A stretch of 64,000 nucleotides of DNA from Saccharibacillus alkalitolerans (GCF_011090185.1 NZ_JAAFGS010000007.1:186001-250000), one strand, 5' to 3'. Shown: positions 16,440 through 24,931, counted from the first letter of the stretch. Program-made: numbers and translations. Notes: generated from the letters alone by a model not told the origin.

Positions 16440-17561
16440 TCAGCCTTGGCGCGCCTCGGCTCCGACCGGGGCGGAAGCGCCGCCTGCGGGAGCGGCGTCC
16501 CGCAGCGCGCCGCTCCACGCTTCGTAGATTTTCCACGCCGAGCCGTCGTCCAGCAGCGGCTTGGCGGTGTAGATCCCTTCTTCGACCGAGCCGACGGCTC
16601 CGGTCAGATGCAGCCTTACCGCCGCGTTCAGCAGCGTCTGATTGTAGTACGCCATATGCCCGCCGCCCTGAAGCACGGCTTCGAGCGTATCGAGCTGGCG
16701 GCGGGCGGTCCAGTGTCCTTCCTCCGGCATCTCCGTGTCCAACCCGTACATTTCCGGATCGAGCAGGTCCAACTCGCAGCGGCCGTCTTCCGCCGTGTGA
16801 ATCCGGGTCGGCCGGTGGATGAACACGTCTTCCGAGCCTTCGACGCCCTGGACGATCAGCGTTTTGCGGTAGCCGAGCCGGTTTACGAGCCGGGCCAGCC
16901 GGTCGATGACCGTATTGTGGAACACGCTCAGTACGAGATACGGCGAGCAGGCGTAATCGACGAGCTTCTCCGCCGTGTTCAGCAGCGTGCGCATGCCGAG
17001 TTCCTCGCGGATGCCGTGCAGCCGCTCGAGCGGAGGACACCATTTGGCGGAGTCGGCGAACAGCACGCCTCCGCCCGCCGCGTCGCGCCCGTCCGCCGCA
17101 GGGTTCGCCGCCGCGCTTGCGTCCGCCGCCGCGATCGCGTCCGCGCGGCCGAGGCGCGACGGGTCGATGCCGGACGCCCGGAGCATGTCGTGCAGGACCA
17201 CGCCGTATTTCGGCGGCAGAGGCGCCGAGCCGTGCAGCGTGACCGGCACGCCTGCAGCCGCGACGACGAATGCGGTCGGCAGCGACGCCCAAAATGTCTT
17301 CTGCCGGCCGTCGTAGGGACCGGCGAAGTCGATGCCGGGCTTCCGGCATTCCCGGTAAGCGTGTCTTCGACAGACGGACACGAACGCTTCCAGTTCTTCC
17401 ACGCTTTCCAGCTTCAGCCGCTGGGCGATCAGGAACGCGCCGGTCTGCGCGGGGGTGGAGCGGCCGCCGAGAATGCTTTCCGCGGCTTCCAGCGATTCCC
17501 CGTAATCCAAGTCGCGCGCTCCGCGTTTGCCGCGGGCGACTTCTTTTAACAAATCGATCAT
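16440..17561 (-). CDS. TrpD2/YbiB-like (anthranilate phosphoribosyltransferase fold) protein
   Basis: 373 aa from the ATG at 17561 (GAGGAGG eight bases upstream). Fold signatures: a helical N-terminal domain with ILGGRSTPAQTGAFLIAQRLK, then FAGPYDGRQKTFWASLPTA and a C-terminal LYRKTLIVQGVEGSEDVFIHRP-like segment (here GYRKTLIVQGVEGSEDV). It lacks the usual GTGGD phosphate loop of true TrpD. It therefore fits TrpD2/YbiB proteins, which in E. coli bind nucleic acid and not anthranilate. An Ala-rich insertion lies near residue 155. Thirteen bases after the ANTAR gene, so co-transcribed with it. Confidence 0.75.
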   Translation of the reverse strand: MIDLLKEVARGKRGARDLDYGESLEAAESILGGRSTPAQTGAFLIAQRLKLESVEELEAFVSVCRRHAYRECRKPGIDFAGPYDGRQKTFWASLPTAFVVAAAGVPVTLHGSAPLPPKYGVVLHDMLRASGIDPSRLGRADAIAAADASAAANPAADGRDAAGGGVLFADSAKWCPPLERLHGIREELGMRTLLNTAEKLVDYACSPYLVLSVFHNTVIDRLARLVNRLGYRKTLIVQGVEGSEDVFIHRPTRIHTAEDGRCELDLLDPEMYGLDTEMPEEGHWTARRQLDTLEAVLQGGGHMAYYNQTLLNAAVRLHLTGAVGSVEEGIYTAKPLLDDGSAWKIYEAWSGALRDAAPAGGASAPVGAEARQG

Positions 17562-17574
17562 ATGGGCGGCCTCC

Positions 17575-18171
17575 TCAGGATTGTTCATGCAGCAGCTGAT
17601 AGACTTTGACGATGGAGGTGGCGACGTCGACCATTCGTTTTCGCTCGTTCATCGCCTGTTTGCGCAGCAGGTCATAGGCTTCGGATTCGGAAATGTTTTT
17701 CGTCTTCGACAAGATGCCTTTCGCCATGTCGATCCACTTGCGTTCTTCGAGCCGGGCTAGCAGTTTCTCCCGTTCCTTGGCCCACTGCGCGCGTTCGTAG
17801 CATCGTCTGGCGCTGAAGTGCAAAATCCAATGGATCTCGGCCGGCTGCATGAACGGAGACAGCACGCCGTCGATCCTTACGTCGTCTTCGCAGGCCGATA
17901 CGGACAGCGTAGCCGTCTCCGACGTACACCACCAGAGGACGGGGACGGTCTTTCGGGACAGCAGCAGGTCGGCCCAACCGTTCATTTCGGTAATCGGCAG
18001 GGCGAGCACGGCGGCGTCGGTCTCGCCGACAAGGTCGAACGCTTCATCCCGGCTTCTAGCCGACCGGGCAATATAGCCGCAGCCGCCGAGCAATCGGGTC
18101 GGTCCTCTATTGTCCGAATCGGGATCATACGGCGGATCGGAAGAGTGGTGCACGATCAATACACTGTGCAT
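17575..18171 (-). CDS. ANTAR-domain antiterminator (NasT-like)
   Basis: 198 aa. Residues 1-120 form a degenerate receiver-like domain with a poor acidic pocket. The C-terminal 70 residues are an ANTAR domain: a coiled-coil lead (EREKLLARLEERKWIDMAKGI), then SESEAYDLLRKQAMNERKRM with the conserved Ala and Arg/Lys, and VATSIV. ANTAR proteins bind paired hexaloop hairpins in leader RNA and prevent terminator formation. The divergent nirB leader carries exactly such hairpins (18338-18452), so this protein most likely controls nitrite assimilation. Confidence 0.9.
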   Translation of the reverse strand: MHSVLIVHHSSDPPYDPDSDNRGPTRLLGGCGYIARSARSRDEAFDLVGETDAAVLALPITEMNGWADLLLSRKTVPVLWWCTSETATLSVSACEDDVRIDGVLSPFMQPAEIHWILHFSARRCYERAQWAKEREKLLARLEERKWIDMAKGILSKTKNISESEAYDLLRKQAMNERKRMVDVATSIVKVYQLLHEQS

Positions 18172-18290
18172 GAACGACGCTCCTTGTATTCAGAATCCTT
18201 TCTCGTCTTTATAATGTGTTAATTTATATAACACGAAAATCGTTAATTTGTCGATTATTTTAAAATCACAAAAATTAAATGTCAAAATTG

Positions 18291-18319
18291 TTGACGCGAT
18301 AATCGAAATCCGGTATAGT
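18291..18319 (+). promoter_or_regulatory. SigmaA promoter of nirB-nirD-cobA
   Basis: TTGACG (18291-18296), 17-bp spacer, TATAGT (18314-18319). The transcript would begin just before the ANTAR hairpins. Confidence 0.8.
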
Positions 18320-18337
18320 CGGTTTCAAGAATTGATG

Positions 18338-18452
18338 CGGATACAAAGATGTGTCCGACTGAAGCGGCAATGGCGCCTGCTTTCACCTGATACGGCAACG
18401 GGAAACGATTGCGTTTTCCGCGGCGGGTGAAGCGGGCTGTTTGCGTTTTCTC
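18338..18452 (+). promoter_or_regulatory. ANTAR-responsive antitermination leader
   Basis: Hairpin 1 (18338-18357): 7-bp stem CGGATAC/GTGTCCG closed by the hexaloop AAAGAT. Hairpin 2 (18362-18382): AAGCGGC/GCC-T-GCTT with hexaloop AATGGC. Both loops have A at position 1 and G at position 4, the ANTAR signature. The 3' arm of hairpin 2 (GCCTGCTTTCACC, 18375-18387) can instead pair with GGGTGAAGCGGGC (18425-18437), followed by a T-rich stretch, making a terminator. The two structures exclude each other. Hairpin 2 bound by the ANTAR protein would allow read-through into nirB. Confidence 0.85.
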
Positions 18453-18497
18453 CGTCTGTCCAAATTCCGATTCTCCCTCTGGAAGGAGCGACTTCAT

Positions 18498-20984
18498 ATG
18501 ACAACCAAGCGCAAAAAACTGGTGCTGGTCGGCAACGGCATGGCCGGCGTCCGCACGATCGAACATCTGCTCAAGCTGGCGCCGGACCTGTACGAGATTA
18601 CCGTATTCGGGGCGGAGCCGCATCCGAATTACAATCGGATCATGCTGTCGTCGGTGCTGGCCGGCGGCGCGAGCATGGAAGAGATCGTGATCAACGATCT
18701 GGGCTGGTACAGGGACAACGGCATCACGCTGCATTTGGGTCGGACGGTCACGGAGATCGATCCCGGGAACCGCAAAGTTTATGCCGAGGGCGGGATCGAA
18801 GCGGCGTATGACGAGCTGATCATGGCTACCGGCTCCAATGCCTTTATTCTGCCGATTCCAGGCGCGGAAAAGGAAGGCGTGATCGGCTTCCGCGATATCA
18901 AAGACTGTCAGGCGATGCAGGAAGCTTCCCGCCAACACAAGAAAGCGGCGGTTATCGGCGGCGGCCTGCTCGGGTTGGAAGCGGCCCGCGGCCTGCTGAA
19001 TTTGGGCATGGACGTCACCGTCATTCATATCAACGAATATTTGATGGAACGCCAGCTGGATCGCCCCGCCTCCATTATGCTGCAGAAGGAGCTGGAAGCT
19101 CAGGGCATGAAATTCCTGCTCAAAAAACAAACGGAATCCGTGCTCGGCAAGCAGCGGGCCAAAGGACTGCTGTTCAAGGACGGCAGCATGCTCGAAGCTG
19201 ACCTGGTCGTCATGGCGGTAGGCATTCGTCCGAATACCGCTCTCGCGCAGCGCAGCGGCATTACGGTCGAACGAGGGATCGTCGTCGACGATTATATGCG
19301 GACGAACCTGCCCGGCATTCACGCGGTCGGCGAATGCGCGCAGCACCGCGGCATCGCGTACGGGCTGGTCGCTCCGCTGTACGAACAAGGAGCGGTGCTG
19401 GCGAAACGTCTGGCGGGCATCGAGACCGGCGGTTACGAGGGTTCCGTCACCTCGACCAAGCTCAAAGTCTCCGGCGTCGACGTGTTCTCCGGAGGTATAT
19501 TCGTCGAACCGGAAGGCGCGAGGTCGCTCCGCTATCAGGACGAGATCGAAGGCGTATACAAGAAGCTGGTCGTGCTGGACGATCGTCTGATCGGCGCCGT
19601 GCTGTTCGGGGAGACGGGCGAAGGCGCTTCGCTGTTCTCGCTGATCAAGAGCGGGGAGAGCATCGCGGGACGGGAAAAAGAACTGCTGCTCGGCCTGCCC
19701 GCGGATGCCTTGTCGTCAGGCGGCGGAGGAGGCGGCGCGTCGGCGCGGCTCGAGGCCATGCCGGCAGACGAGATCGTCTGCGGCTGCAACGGAGTATCCA
19801 AAGGCGATATCGTATCGGCCATCGAAGGCGGCTGCACCAGCCTCGGACAGGTCAAAGGCTGCACGAAGGCTTCCGCTTCCTGCGGCGGCTGCAAACCGCT
19901 GGTGGAAGGACTGCTGCAGATCTATGCCGGAGACGACGTCGTGACGGTCAAGGAAGGCATCTGCGGATGCACGAGCCTCAGCCGCGACGAGATCGTCGCC
20001 GAGATCAAGCGCATGGGCCTCAAGACGGTCAAAGAAGTCATGAACGTGCTGGATTGGAACAACGAGGAAGGCTGCTCCAAATGCCGCCCGTCGCTCAACT
20101 ACTATCTGGGCATGCTGTTCCCGGCGGAGTACAAGGACGAGAAAGAATCCCGCTTCACGAACGAACGCTATCACGCGAATATTCAGAAGGACGGCACGTA
20201 TTCGGTCATCCCGCGCATCTACGGAGGCGTCACTTCGCCGACCGAGCTGAAGCGGATCGCCGAGGTCGCGGAGAAGTTCGCCGTGCCTCTGGTCAAGTTT
20301 ACCGGCGGGCAGCGGCTCGATCTGCTCGGCGTGAAGAAGGAAGATCTGCCCGGCGTCTGGGAGGCGCTGGACATGCCTTCGGGGCACGGTTACGGCAAAG
20401 CGCTCCGCACGGTCAAGACGTGCGTCGGCTCCACCTTCTGCCGCTTCGGCACCCAGGACGCGATGGGCATGGGGGTCAGACTGGAAAAGGCGTTCGAGCG
20501 GATGAACGCGCCGGCGAAGGTCAAGCTCGCCGTCTCCGGCTGCCCGCGCAACTGCGCCGAAGCCACGGTCAAAGACTTCGGCGTCGTGGCGATCGACGGC
20601 GGCTGGGAGCTGCATGTCGGCGGCAATGCCGGCGTTCACGTCCGGGCGACCGAGCTGCTGGGCGTCGTCAAGACGGACGACGAAGTGGAAGAGTGGGCAA
20701 GCGCGTTCCTGCAGTATTACCGGGAAAACGCGACCTGGAACGAGCGTACCGCGCCATGGGTGGAGCGGGTCGGCCTGACGCATATCAAATCGGTGCTGGA
20801 CGACGAGGAAGAGCGCAAAGCGCTGCACGCCAGACTGCGCGATACGCTGGACCGGACGGTCGATCCGTGGAAGCAGATCGTGAACGAGCCGGAGCTGCGC
20901 AAAAATTTCGAAAAGCTGCCGGCGGCTCAGGCCGTCCCGGCGGCAAAAGAATCCGGCGAGCGGACAGAGGAGGAATCGGCATGA
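18498..20984 (+). CDS. nirB: Assimilatory nitrite reductase, large subunit
   Basis: 828 aa from the ATG at 18498 (GGAAGGAG upstream). Domains in order: FAD/NAD(P)H oxidoreductase (LVLVGNGMAG at residue 10, AAVIGGGLLGLEAARGL at about 150, AVGIRPN, HAVGEC); two BFD-type [2Fe-2S] domains (IVCGCNGVSKGDIV..CTKASASCGGC near 430-470 and ICGCTSLSRDEI..EGCSKCRPS near 495-540); then the sulfite/nitrite reductase half with CVGSTFCRFGT and SGCPRNCAEA, whose four Cys hold siroheme and a [4Fe-4S] cluster. It reduces nitrite to ammonium in the cytoplasm. First gene of nirB-nirD-cobA. Confidence 0.95.
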   Translation: MTTKRKKLVLVGNGMAGVRTIEHLLKLAPDLYEITVFGAEPHPNYNRIMLSSVLAGGASMEEIVINDLGWYRDNGITLHLGRTVTEIDPGNRKVYAEGGIEAAYDELIMATGSNAFILPIPGAEKEGVIGFRDIKDCQAMQEASRQHKKAAVIGGGLLGLEAARGLLNLGMDVTVIHINEYLMERQLDRPASIMLQKELEAQGMKFLLKKQTESVLGKQRAKGLLFKDGSMLEADLVVMAVGIRPNTALAQRSGITVERGIVVDDYMRTNLPGIHAVGECAQHRGIAYGLVAPLYEQGAVLAKRLAGIETGGYEGSVTSTKLKVSGVDVFSGGIFVEPEGARSLRYQDEIEGVYKKLVVLDDRLIGAVLFGETGEGASLFSLIKSGESIAGREKELLLGLPADALSSGGGGGGASARLEAMPADEIVCGCNGVSKGDIVSAIEGGCTSLGQVKGCTKASASCGGCKPLVEGLLQIYAGDDVVTVKEGICGCTSLSRDEIVAEIKRMGLKTVKEVMNVLDWNNEEGCSKCRPSLNYYLGMLFPAEYKDEKESRFTNERYHANIQKDGTYSVIPRIYGGVTSPTELKRIAEVAEKFAVPLVKFTGGQRLDLLGVKKEDLPGVWEALDMPSGHGYGKALRTVKTCVGSTFCRFGTQDAMGMGVRLEKAFERMNAPAKVKLAVSGCPRNCAEATVKDFGVVAIDGGWELHVGGNAGVHVRATELLGVVKTDDEVEEWASAFLQYYRENATWNERTAPWVERVGLTHIKSVLDDEEERKALHARLRDTLDRTVDPWKQIVNEPELRKNFEKLPAAQAVPAAKESGERTEEESA

Positions 20985-21349
20985 GACCGTTGACGGGCAA
21001 AGTGCGCGTAGGAAGCTTGAACGATATCGATCCGCAGGGATCCCGGCGCTTGAATGTGAACGGGCTGGAGATCGCGCTGTTCCGTTTGTCGGACGACGAG
21101 ATTCTGGCCGTGGAGAACCGCTGCCCGCACAAAGGCGGCGTTCTGTCCGAAGGGATGGTATGCGGACCGGTGGTCCACTGCCCGCTGCACGATTGGCGGA
21201 TCGATCTTCGCAGCGGAGAGGCGCTTGCCCCGGACAAAGGCTGCATCGAGACGTTCGAGACGGAAGTTGCCGCGGACGGCACGATTTTCTTGACGCTGGA
21301 CGGAAGCGCTCAAAGTTCGGCCGCCGGGCCGGACAGCCATAGCGCCTAA
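20981..21349 (+). CDS. nirD: Nitrite reductase small subunit (Rieske-type)
   Basis: 122 aa. The ATG at 20981 overlaps the nirB stop by 4 nt and follows AGAGGAGG. A Rieske fold with CPHKGGVLSEG and CPLHDWRIDL provides the Cys-His pairs for a [2Fe-2S] centre. It works with NirB in NAD(P)H-dependent nitrite reduction. Confidence 0.93.
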   Translation: MRPLTGKVRVGSLNDIDPQGSRRLNVNGLEIALFRLSDDEILAVENRCPHKGGVLSEGMVCGPVVHCPLHDWRIDLRSGEALAPDKGCIETFETEVAADGTIFLTLDGSAQSSAAGPDSHSA

Positions 21350-21411
21350 GGCGCGACCATGCGCCGGGCGCGCGCCGGGTCGGCGTTCATATTCGAAAGC
21401 GAGGGGATTTC

Positions 21412-21627
21412 ATGGTTGACGTCAGATGCGGCAAAATCGCGCAGGCAATGATCGATGGAGACGGCGGAAGGACGGGACAGCCGAGGGCGCGGCTGTCGGT
21501 CCGCGTAAGGCCGGCGAATGCCGCTTCCGGCCGCGCTGTCCGAATTCGCGTTCGCGAGGTTCGGGCCGCTCTGCCGTCCGCGGCTACCGGAGAACGCCGT
21601 CCGTCCGGGCGGGAGAACGGCGTATGA
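21412..21627 (+). CDS. Possible small ORF coupled to cobA
   Basis: 71 codons from an ATG with GAGGGG upstream, ending in an ATGA overlap with cobA. The first 20 residues look ordinary, but the remainder is Arg/Ala-rich like an out-of-frame reading of GC-rich DNA. It could be a translated leader helping cobA initiation, or chance. No family recognised. Confidence 0.3.
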   Translation: MVDVRCGKIAQAMIDGDGGRTGQPRARLSVRVRPANAASGRAVRIRVREVRAALPSAATGERRPSGRENGV

Positions 21628-22388
21628 GCCGGGGGCGCATTTCGATTGTCGGCGCGGGACCCGGCGACCCGGAGCTGATTACCGTCAAGGCGTTGAGACG
21701 GCTGGAGCAAGCGGACGTGGTGCTGTACGACCGCCTCGTCAGCGACGAGCTGTTGGAGCACTGCCCGCCGGGCACGCTCAAGATTTACTGCGGAAAAGCG
21801 CCCGGCCGCCACGCCCTGACGCAGGAGGAGATCGACCGGCTGATCGTCGATTACGCCAGGGTCGGCCATCATGTGGTGCGGCTGAAGGGCGGCGATCCGT
21901 TCGTATTCGGCCGGGGAGGCGAAGAGGCGCTGGCCGCGTCCAAAGCGGGCATCCCGTTCGAAGTGGTGCCGGGGGTGACCTCGGCTGCGGGCGCATCCGC
22001 TTCGGCCGGCATCCCGCTGACTCATCGGGGCACGGCCGCATCGTTCGCCGTCGTGACCGGCAGCCGCTGCGGAGACGACGGCGCGCCGGTGCGTTGGGAT
22101 TTGCTTGCGCAGGGGGCCGACACGCTGGCGGTCTATATGGGCGTGGCCCGCTTGGAGGAGATCTGCGGGGAATTGATCCGCTACGGGCGCGGCGCCGATA
22201 CTCCGGCCGCGCTGGTCGAGAACGCGACGACCGAAGCGGAACGGGTCGTGACGGGCACGCTCGGGAATATCGCCCGGCTGGCCGCCGCGATGAAGGTCGG
22301 CAGCCCGGCGATGCTGCTGGTCGGCGATACGGTCGGGATCAGGGAGAAGCTGCAGCCGGTTGTTTCGGAACGGTACGGCGCCGTTTAA
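21624..22388 (+). CDS. cobA: Uroporphyrinogen-III C-methyltransferase
   Basis: 254 aa from the ATG at 21624 (GGGAG eight bases upstream). SAM-dependent tetrapyrrole methylase: ISIVGAGPGDPELIT at residue 6, VVLYDRLVS, IYCGKAPGRHALTQEEI, VVRLKGGDPFVFGRGGEE, PGVTSAAG, PLTHRG and VYMGVARL. It converts uroporphyrinogen III to precorrin-2, the entry to siroheme, the cofactor of NirB, which explains its place in the operon. The dehydrogenase/chelatase step is not encoded here. Confidence 0.95.
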   Translation: MSRGRISIVGAGPGDPELITVKALRRLEQADVVLYDRLVSDELLEHCPPGTLKIYCGKAPGRHALTQEEIDRLIVDYARVGHHVVRLKGGDPFVFGRGGEEALAASKAGIPFEVVPGVTSAAGASASAGIPLTHRGTAASFAVVTGSRCGDDGAPVRWDLLAQGADTLAVYMGVARLEEICGELIRYGRGADTPAALVENATTEAERVVTGTLGNIARLAAAMKVGSPAMLLVGDTVGIREKLQPVVSERYGAV

Positions 22389-22626
22389 GCCCGGGTTTAC
22401 GATGGAAGGCGCGGCCGGCATGCCTGCCTGCCGCGGAAGACGGGATGGGACAAAAGGGGCGGAACTTTGGCCCCTTATTCGCTGCGGGGTTTTGAAGACT
22501 CCCCCTTTCAAAAGTCGCTTTTTTGCCGTTATCGCCGGGATATTCGTTCCGAGTCTTGCCGTCGGTTCGGTCCTGCGGCTATCTTGGAAGTGACGACTCC
22601 GGCAAACGGGGAAAGGGTGCATAAGC

Positions 22627-23556
22627 TTGAGAAAAGGGTTTGCTGCTCGCGCGGCGCTGCCGCTCGTTCTGGGACTGGGGCTGCTGGCGTCCGGCTGCGG
22701 CGGCGAAGACTTAAGCGGTACGCATGAATTGACTTACGGCGGAAAAGCGGTCGAAGTGCCGAAGAAGGCGGAGAAGATTCTGCTCGACGGGACGGAGTAT
22801 CCGATCGAAGACGCCATGGCTCTGGACTTGAAGCTGGCCGGCATATCCGAGGGGATTAAGTTCTCCTTGTTCGGCGGCCTTAACTCGTACATCGCCAACC
22901 TGGAAAAAGTCGACACCGGCAGTCCCGAAGCGCTTCAGGCATTCGCGCCGGATGCCATTATCGCTGCGGGAGGCTCCGAGGCCGAGCATATCGCCGAGCT
23001 GTCGGCCGTCGCGCCGGTCATTTTGTCGGAAGCCGATGCCGACTGGAAGGAAAACTTGCGCATGTTGGCGAACTTAAGCGGACAGAAAGCCAACGGAGAA
23101 AAGTTGATCGGGCAGTACGAAAAGGACATTAAGGCGTTCAAGAAAAAATGGAATCCGGACGGCGGGAAAACGGCGCTTTACGTGTATCTCGCAAAAGATC
23201 GCGATGACCTTACGCTGATTCCTTCCGCGCTCCCCGTTCTTTACGAAGATCTCGGCTTTCGCTTTCCGGTCGAAGAGGAGGCCATGGGCCAGGTAATCAT
23301 GCTCGATGAAGCCGCGCTGTCCGAGCTCGATCCGGATTATATTTTCATGGACGGCTACTGGACGGAGTACGCGGTGGATATGCGGGAGGAGCTGGAGAAG
23401 CTGAAGAACGAGCCCGGTTGGAAAGAGATGTCGGCCGTTCGGGAAGGGCGCCTCTACGGCTTCGAAAAGCCGCTGGCCGACGGCACGTTCACCGGAACGC
23501 AGTCTTACAGCCGCATCACCATGCTGGAACGCCTTAAGGAGGAGATGGAAAAATGA
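22627..23556 (+). CDS. Iron-siderophore-type ABC transporter substrate-binding lipoprotein
   Basis: 309 aa starting with TTG at 22627. The signal ends in LASGC (lipobox). The fold is a type III (helical-backbone) binding protein: VEVPKKAEKILLDG, PEALQAFAPDAIIAAGG, VAPVILSEADADWKENLRMLANLSGQ and LDPDYIFMDGY. These capture ferric siderophores or haem outside the cell for an ABC importer. No permease or ATPase genes are adjacent. Its stop overlaps the DinB gene start by 4 nt. Confidence 0.85.
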   Translation: MRKGFAARAALPLVLGLGLLASGCGGEDLSGTHELTYGGKAVEVPKKAEKILLDGTEYPIEDAMALDLKLAGISEGIKFSLFGGLNSYIANLEKVDTGSPEALQAFAPDAIIAAGGSEAEHIAELSAVAPVILSEADADWKENLRMLANLSGQKANGEKLIGQYEKDIKAFKKKWNPDGGKTALYVYLAKDRDDLTLIPSALPVLYEDLGFRFPVEEEAMGQVIMLDEAALSELDPDYIFMDGYWTEYAVDMREELEKLKNEPGWKEMSAVREGRLYGFEKPLADGTFTGTQSYSRITMLERLKEEMEK

Positions 23557-24047
23557 ACGAAGTTCTGCGAATCCGCGATCATCTGCTGCACGAATTGGAA
23601 ACGGGAGTCCGCACCGGGGAAGCGCTGATCCGCCGCATCCGGCCCGAAGACTGGGATTACCGGCCTCAAGGCAATATGCGTTCGCTGCCGGAACTGGTGC
23701 GTCATTTCGCGCTCGTGCCTCGAAGCGACCTGGCGATTATGCAGGAAGCGGGAGCCGAAGAAGTAGGCGGGATCGAAGGAAGCCTGAACGAAGAGTCGGA
23801 CCCCGAGCGCCTGGCCGCCGCTCTGCGCGAGAGCTTCGATCGGTATAAAGCTTACATCCTTTCGCTCGACCCGGACGATCTGATGAACCGCGCCACCAAA
23901 GCTTTCTACGCGGAGCCGGGACAGGAACATACGCAGATCCAGTGGCAGATCGAGACGCTGACGCATCTGTTCCATCATCGCTCGCAGCTGTACAACTATT
24001 TGAAGCAGCTGGGGCACGAGCTTCACTTTTCGATGCTGTACATGTAA
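23553..24047 (+). CDS. DinB-family protein
   Basis: 164 aa. Four-helix-bundle DinB pattern: N-terminal ELETGVRTGEALIRRIRPEDWDYRP, SLPELVRHFALVPRSD and a C-terminal TLTHLFHHRSQLYNYLKQLG, with His residues positioned as metal ligands. DinB/YfiT-like proteins are metal-dependent, some being bacillithiol or other thiol transferases. It is translationally coupled to the siderophore-binding lipoprotein, an unusual partner. The stretch 24048-24263 after it holds no gene. Confidence 0.85.
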   Translation: MNEVLRIRDHLLHELETGVRTGEALIRRIRPEDWDYRPQGNMRSLPELVRHFALVPRSDLAIMQEAGAEEVGGIEGSLNEESDPERLAAALRESFDRYKAYILSLDPDDLMNRATKAFYAEPGQEHTQIQWQIETLTHLFHHRSQLYNYLKQLGHELHFSMLYM

Positions 24048-24263
24048 GGGCAAGCGGCCGCGAAGCCGATGCCCGGACGACCGACGGAAGCATCGAAAGC
24101 TCCGTTTCGCGAATGCGGCCCGGATTGCCGAAGACCCGGCGTTCCACAGCGGAGCGCCGGATTGGTTTGGCGTGTCTTGTCCGCTTCCGAGCTGTGCCGG
24201 AGAACGGGACTTTCCCGGCGATGCGGCTCTGATGACGAAGCGGAGTTTTTTCGTTAAAAGGGG

Positions 24264-24311
24264 TTGCGTTCTGAGGAAAAGCGGATATAATGATTTGTAA
24301 TTGATCAATCA
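24264..24311 (+). promoter_or_regulatory. tetR promoter with operator copy 1
   Basis: TTGCGT (24264-24269), 16-bp spacer, TATAAT (24286-24291). Immediately downstream is TGTAATTGATCAATCA (24296-24311) with the perfect core ATTGATCAAT. The same 16 bp recurs at 24889. Confidence 0.8.
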
Positions 24312-24335
24312 ATAAAAATAGAGAGGAGCAGGGAT

Positions 24336-24863
24336 ATGGCCAGAAAAGCGGCTTCGGTCAATCGAAAGGAAGAACTCGTGTCCGCGGCGGTAGACGTTTT
24401 CGCGGAAATCGGATATTACCGGGCCACGACGGCGAAGGTAGCCGAGAGGGCGGGCATTTCGCAGCCTTACGTATTCCGCTTTTTTGCGACGAAGGAGGAT
24501 CTGCTGACGGAAGCGCTGAGCGTATCCTGGCAGCGCATGACGGAAGCCTTTCGCGCGGTGATCGATCGGGCGGGGGCGGATACGCTGGAAGAAGAGTTGG
24601 TCGAAGCTTACGTCGGCATCATGGAGAAGCATAGAAGCGAAATACTGCTGCAGATGCAGGCCCAGACGATCGGGGAACCGAGAATCGTCGAAACGATGCG
24701 AAGCGGCTTCCGCGAGGTAAGGACGATGGTTGAAGAAGCTTTCGGGCGCGCGGGAATCGCGGACCCGAAGCGGAGAACGCTGCTGTTTTTGGCGCGCGGG
24801 ATGCTCTGCAATATCTCCATGTCGCTCGACCTGCCGGAATTGATGGAAGAAGAGAACGTCTGA
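24336..24863 (+). CDS. TetR-family transcriptional repressor
   Basis: 175 aa, start behind GAGGAG. The N-terminal TetR helix-turn-helix reads AAVDVFAEIGYYRATTAKVAERAGISQPYVF (shown in part), followed by FFATKEDLL; the remaining 120 residues form the helical ligand and dimer domain. The shared 16-bp palindrome before this gene and before the next one implies autoregulation and repression of the NAD(P)-binding protein. The ligand is unknown. Confidence 0.92.
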   Translation: MARKAASVNRKEELVSAAVDVFAEIGYYRATTAKVAERAGISQPYVFRFFATKEDLLTEALSVSWQRMTEAFRAVIDRAGADTLEEELVEAYVGIMEKHRSEILLQMQAQTIGEPRIVETMRSGFREVRTMVEEAFGRAGIADPKRRTLLFLARGMLCNISMSLDLPELMEEENV

Positions 24864-24882
24864 AGGGCGGACTCTTTTTTTC

Positions 24883-24911
24883 TTGACTTGTAATTGATCA
24901 ATCACTAATTA
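24883..24911 (+). promoter_or_regulatory. Epimerase promoter with operator copy 2 in the spacer
   Basis: TTGACT (24883-24888), 17 bp, TAATTA (24906-24911). The spacer contains TGTAATTGATCAATCA (24889-24904), so a bound TetR protein would block RNA polymerase directly. Confidence 0.8.
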
Positions 24912-24931
24912 ATTAAAGGGAGATGAAAAAC

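Noticed and set aside
22453-22480. AAGGGGC..GCCCCTT hairpin after cobA as a terminator
   Set aside because: The stem is short and not followed by a T-run, so it was not called.
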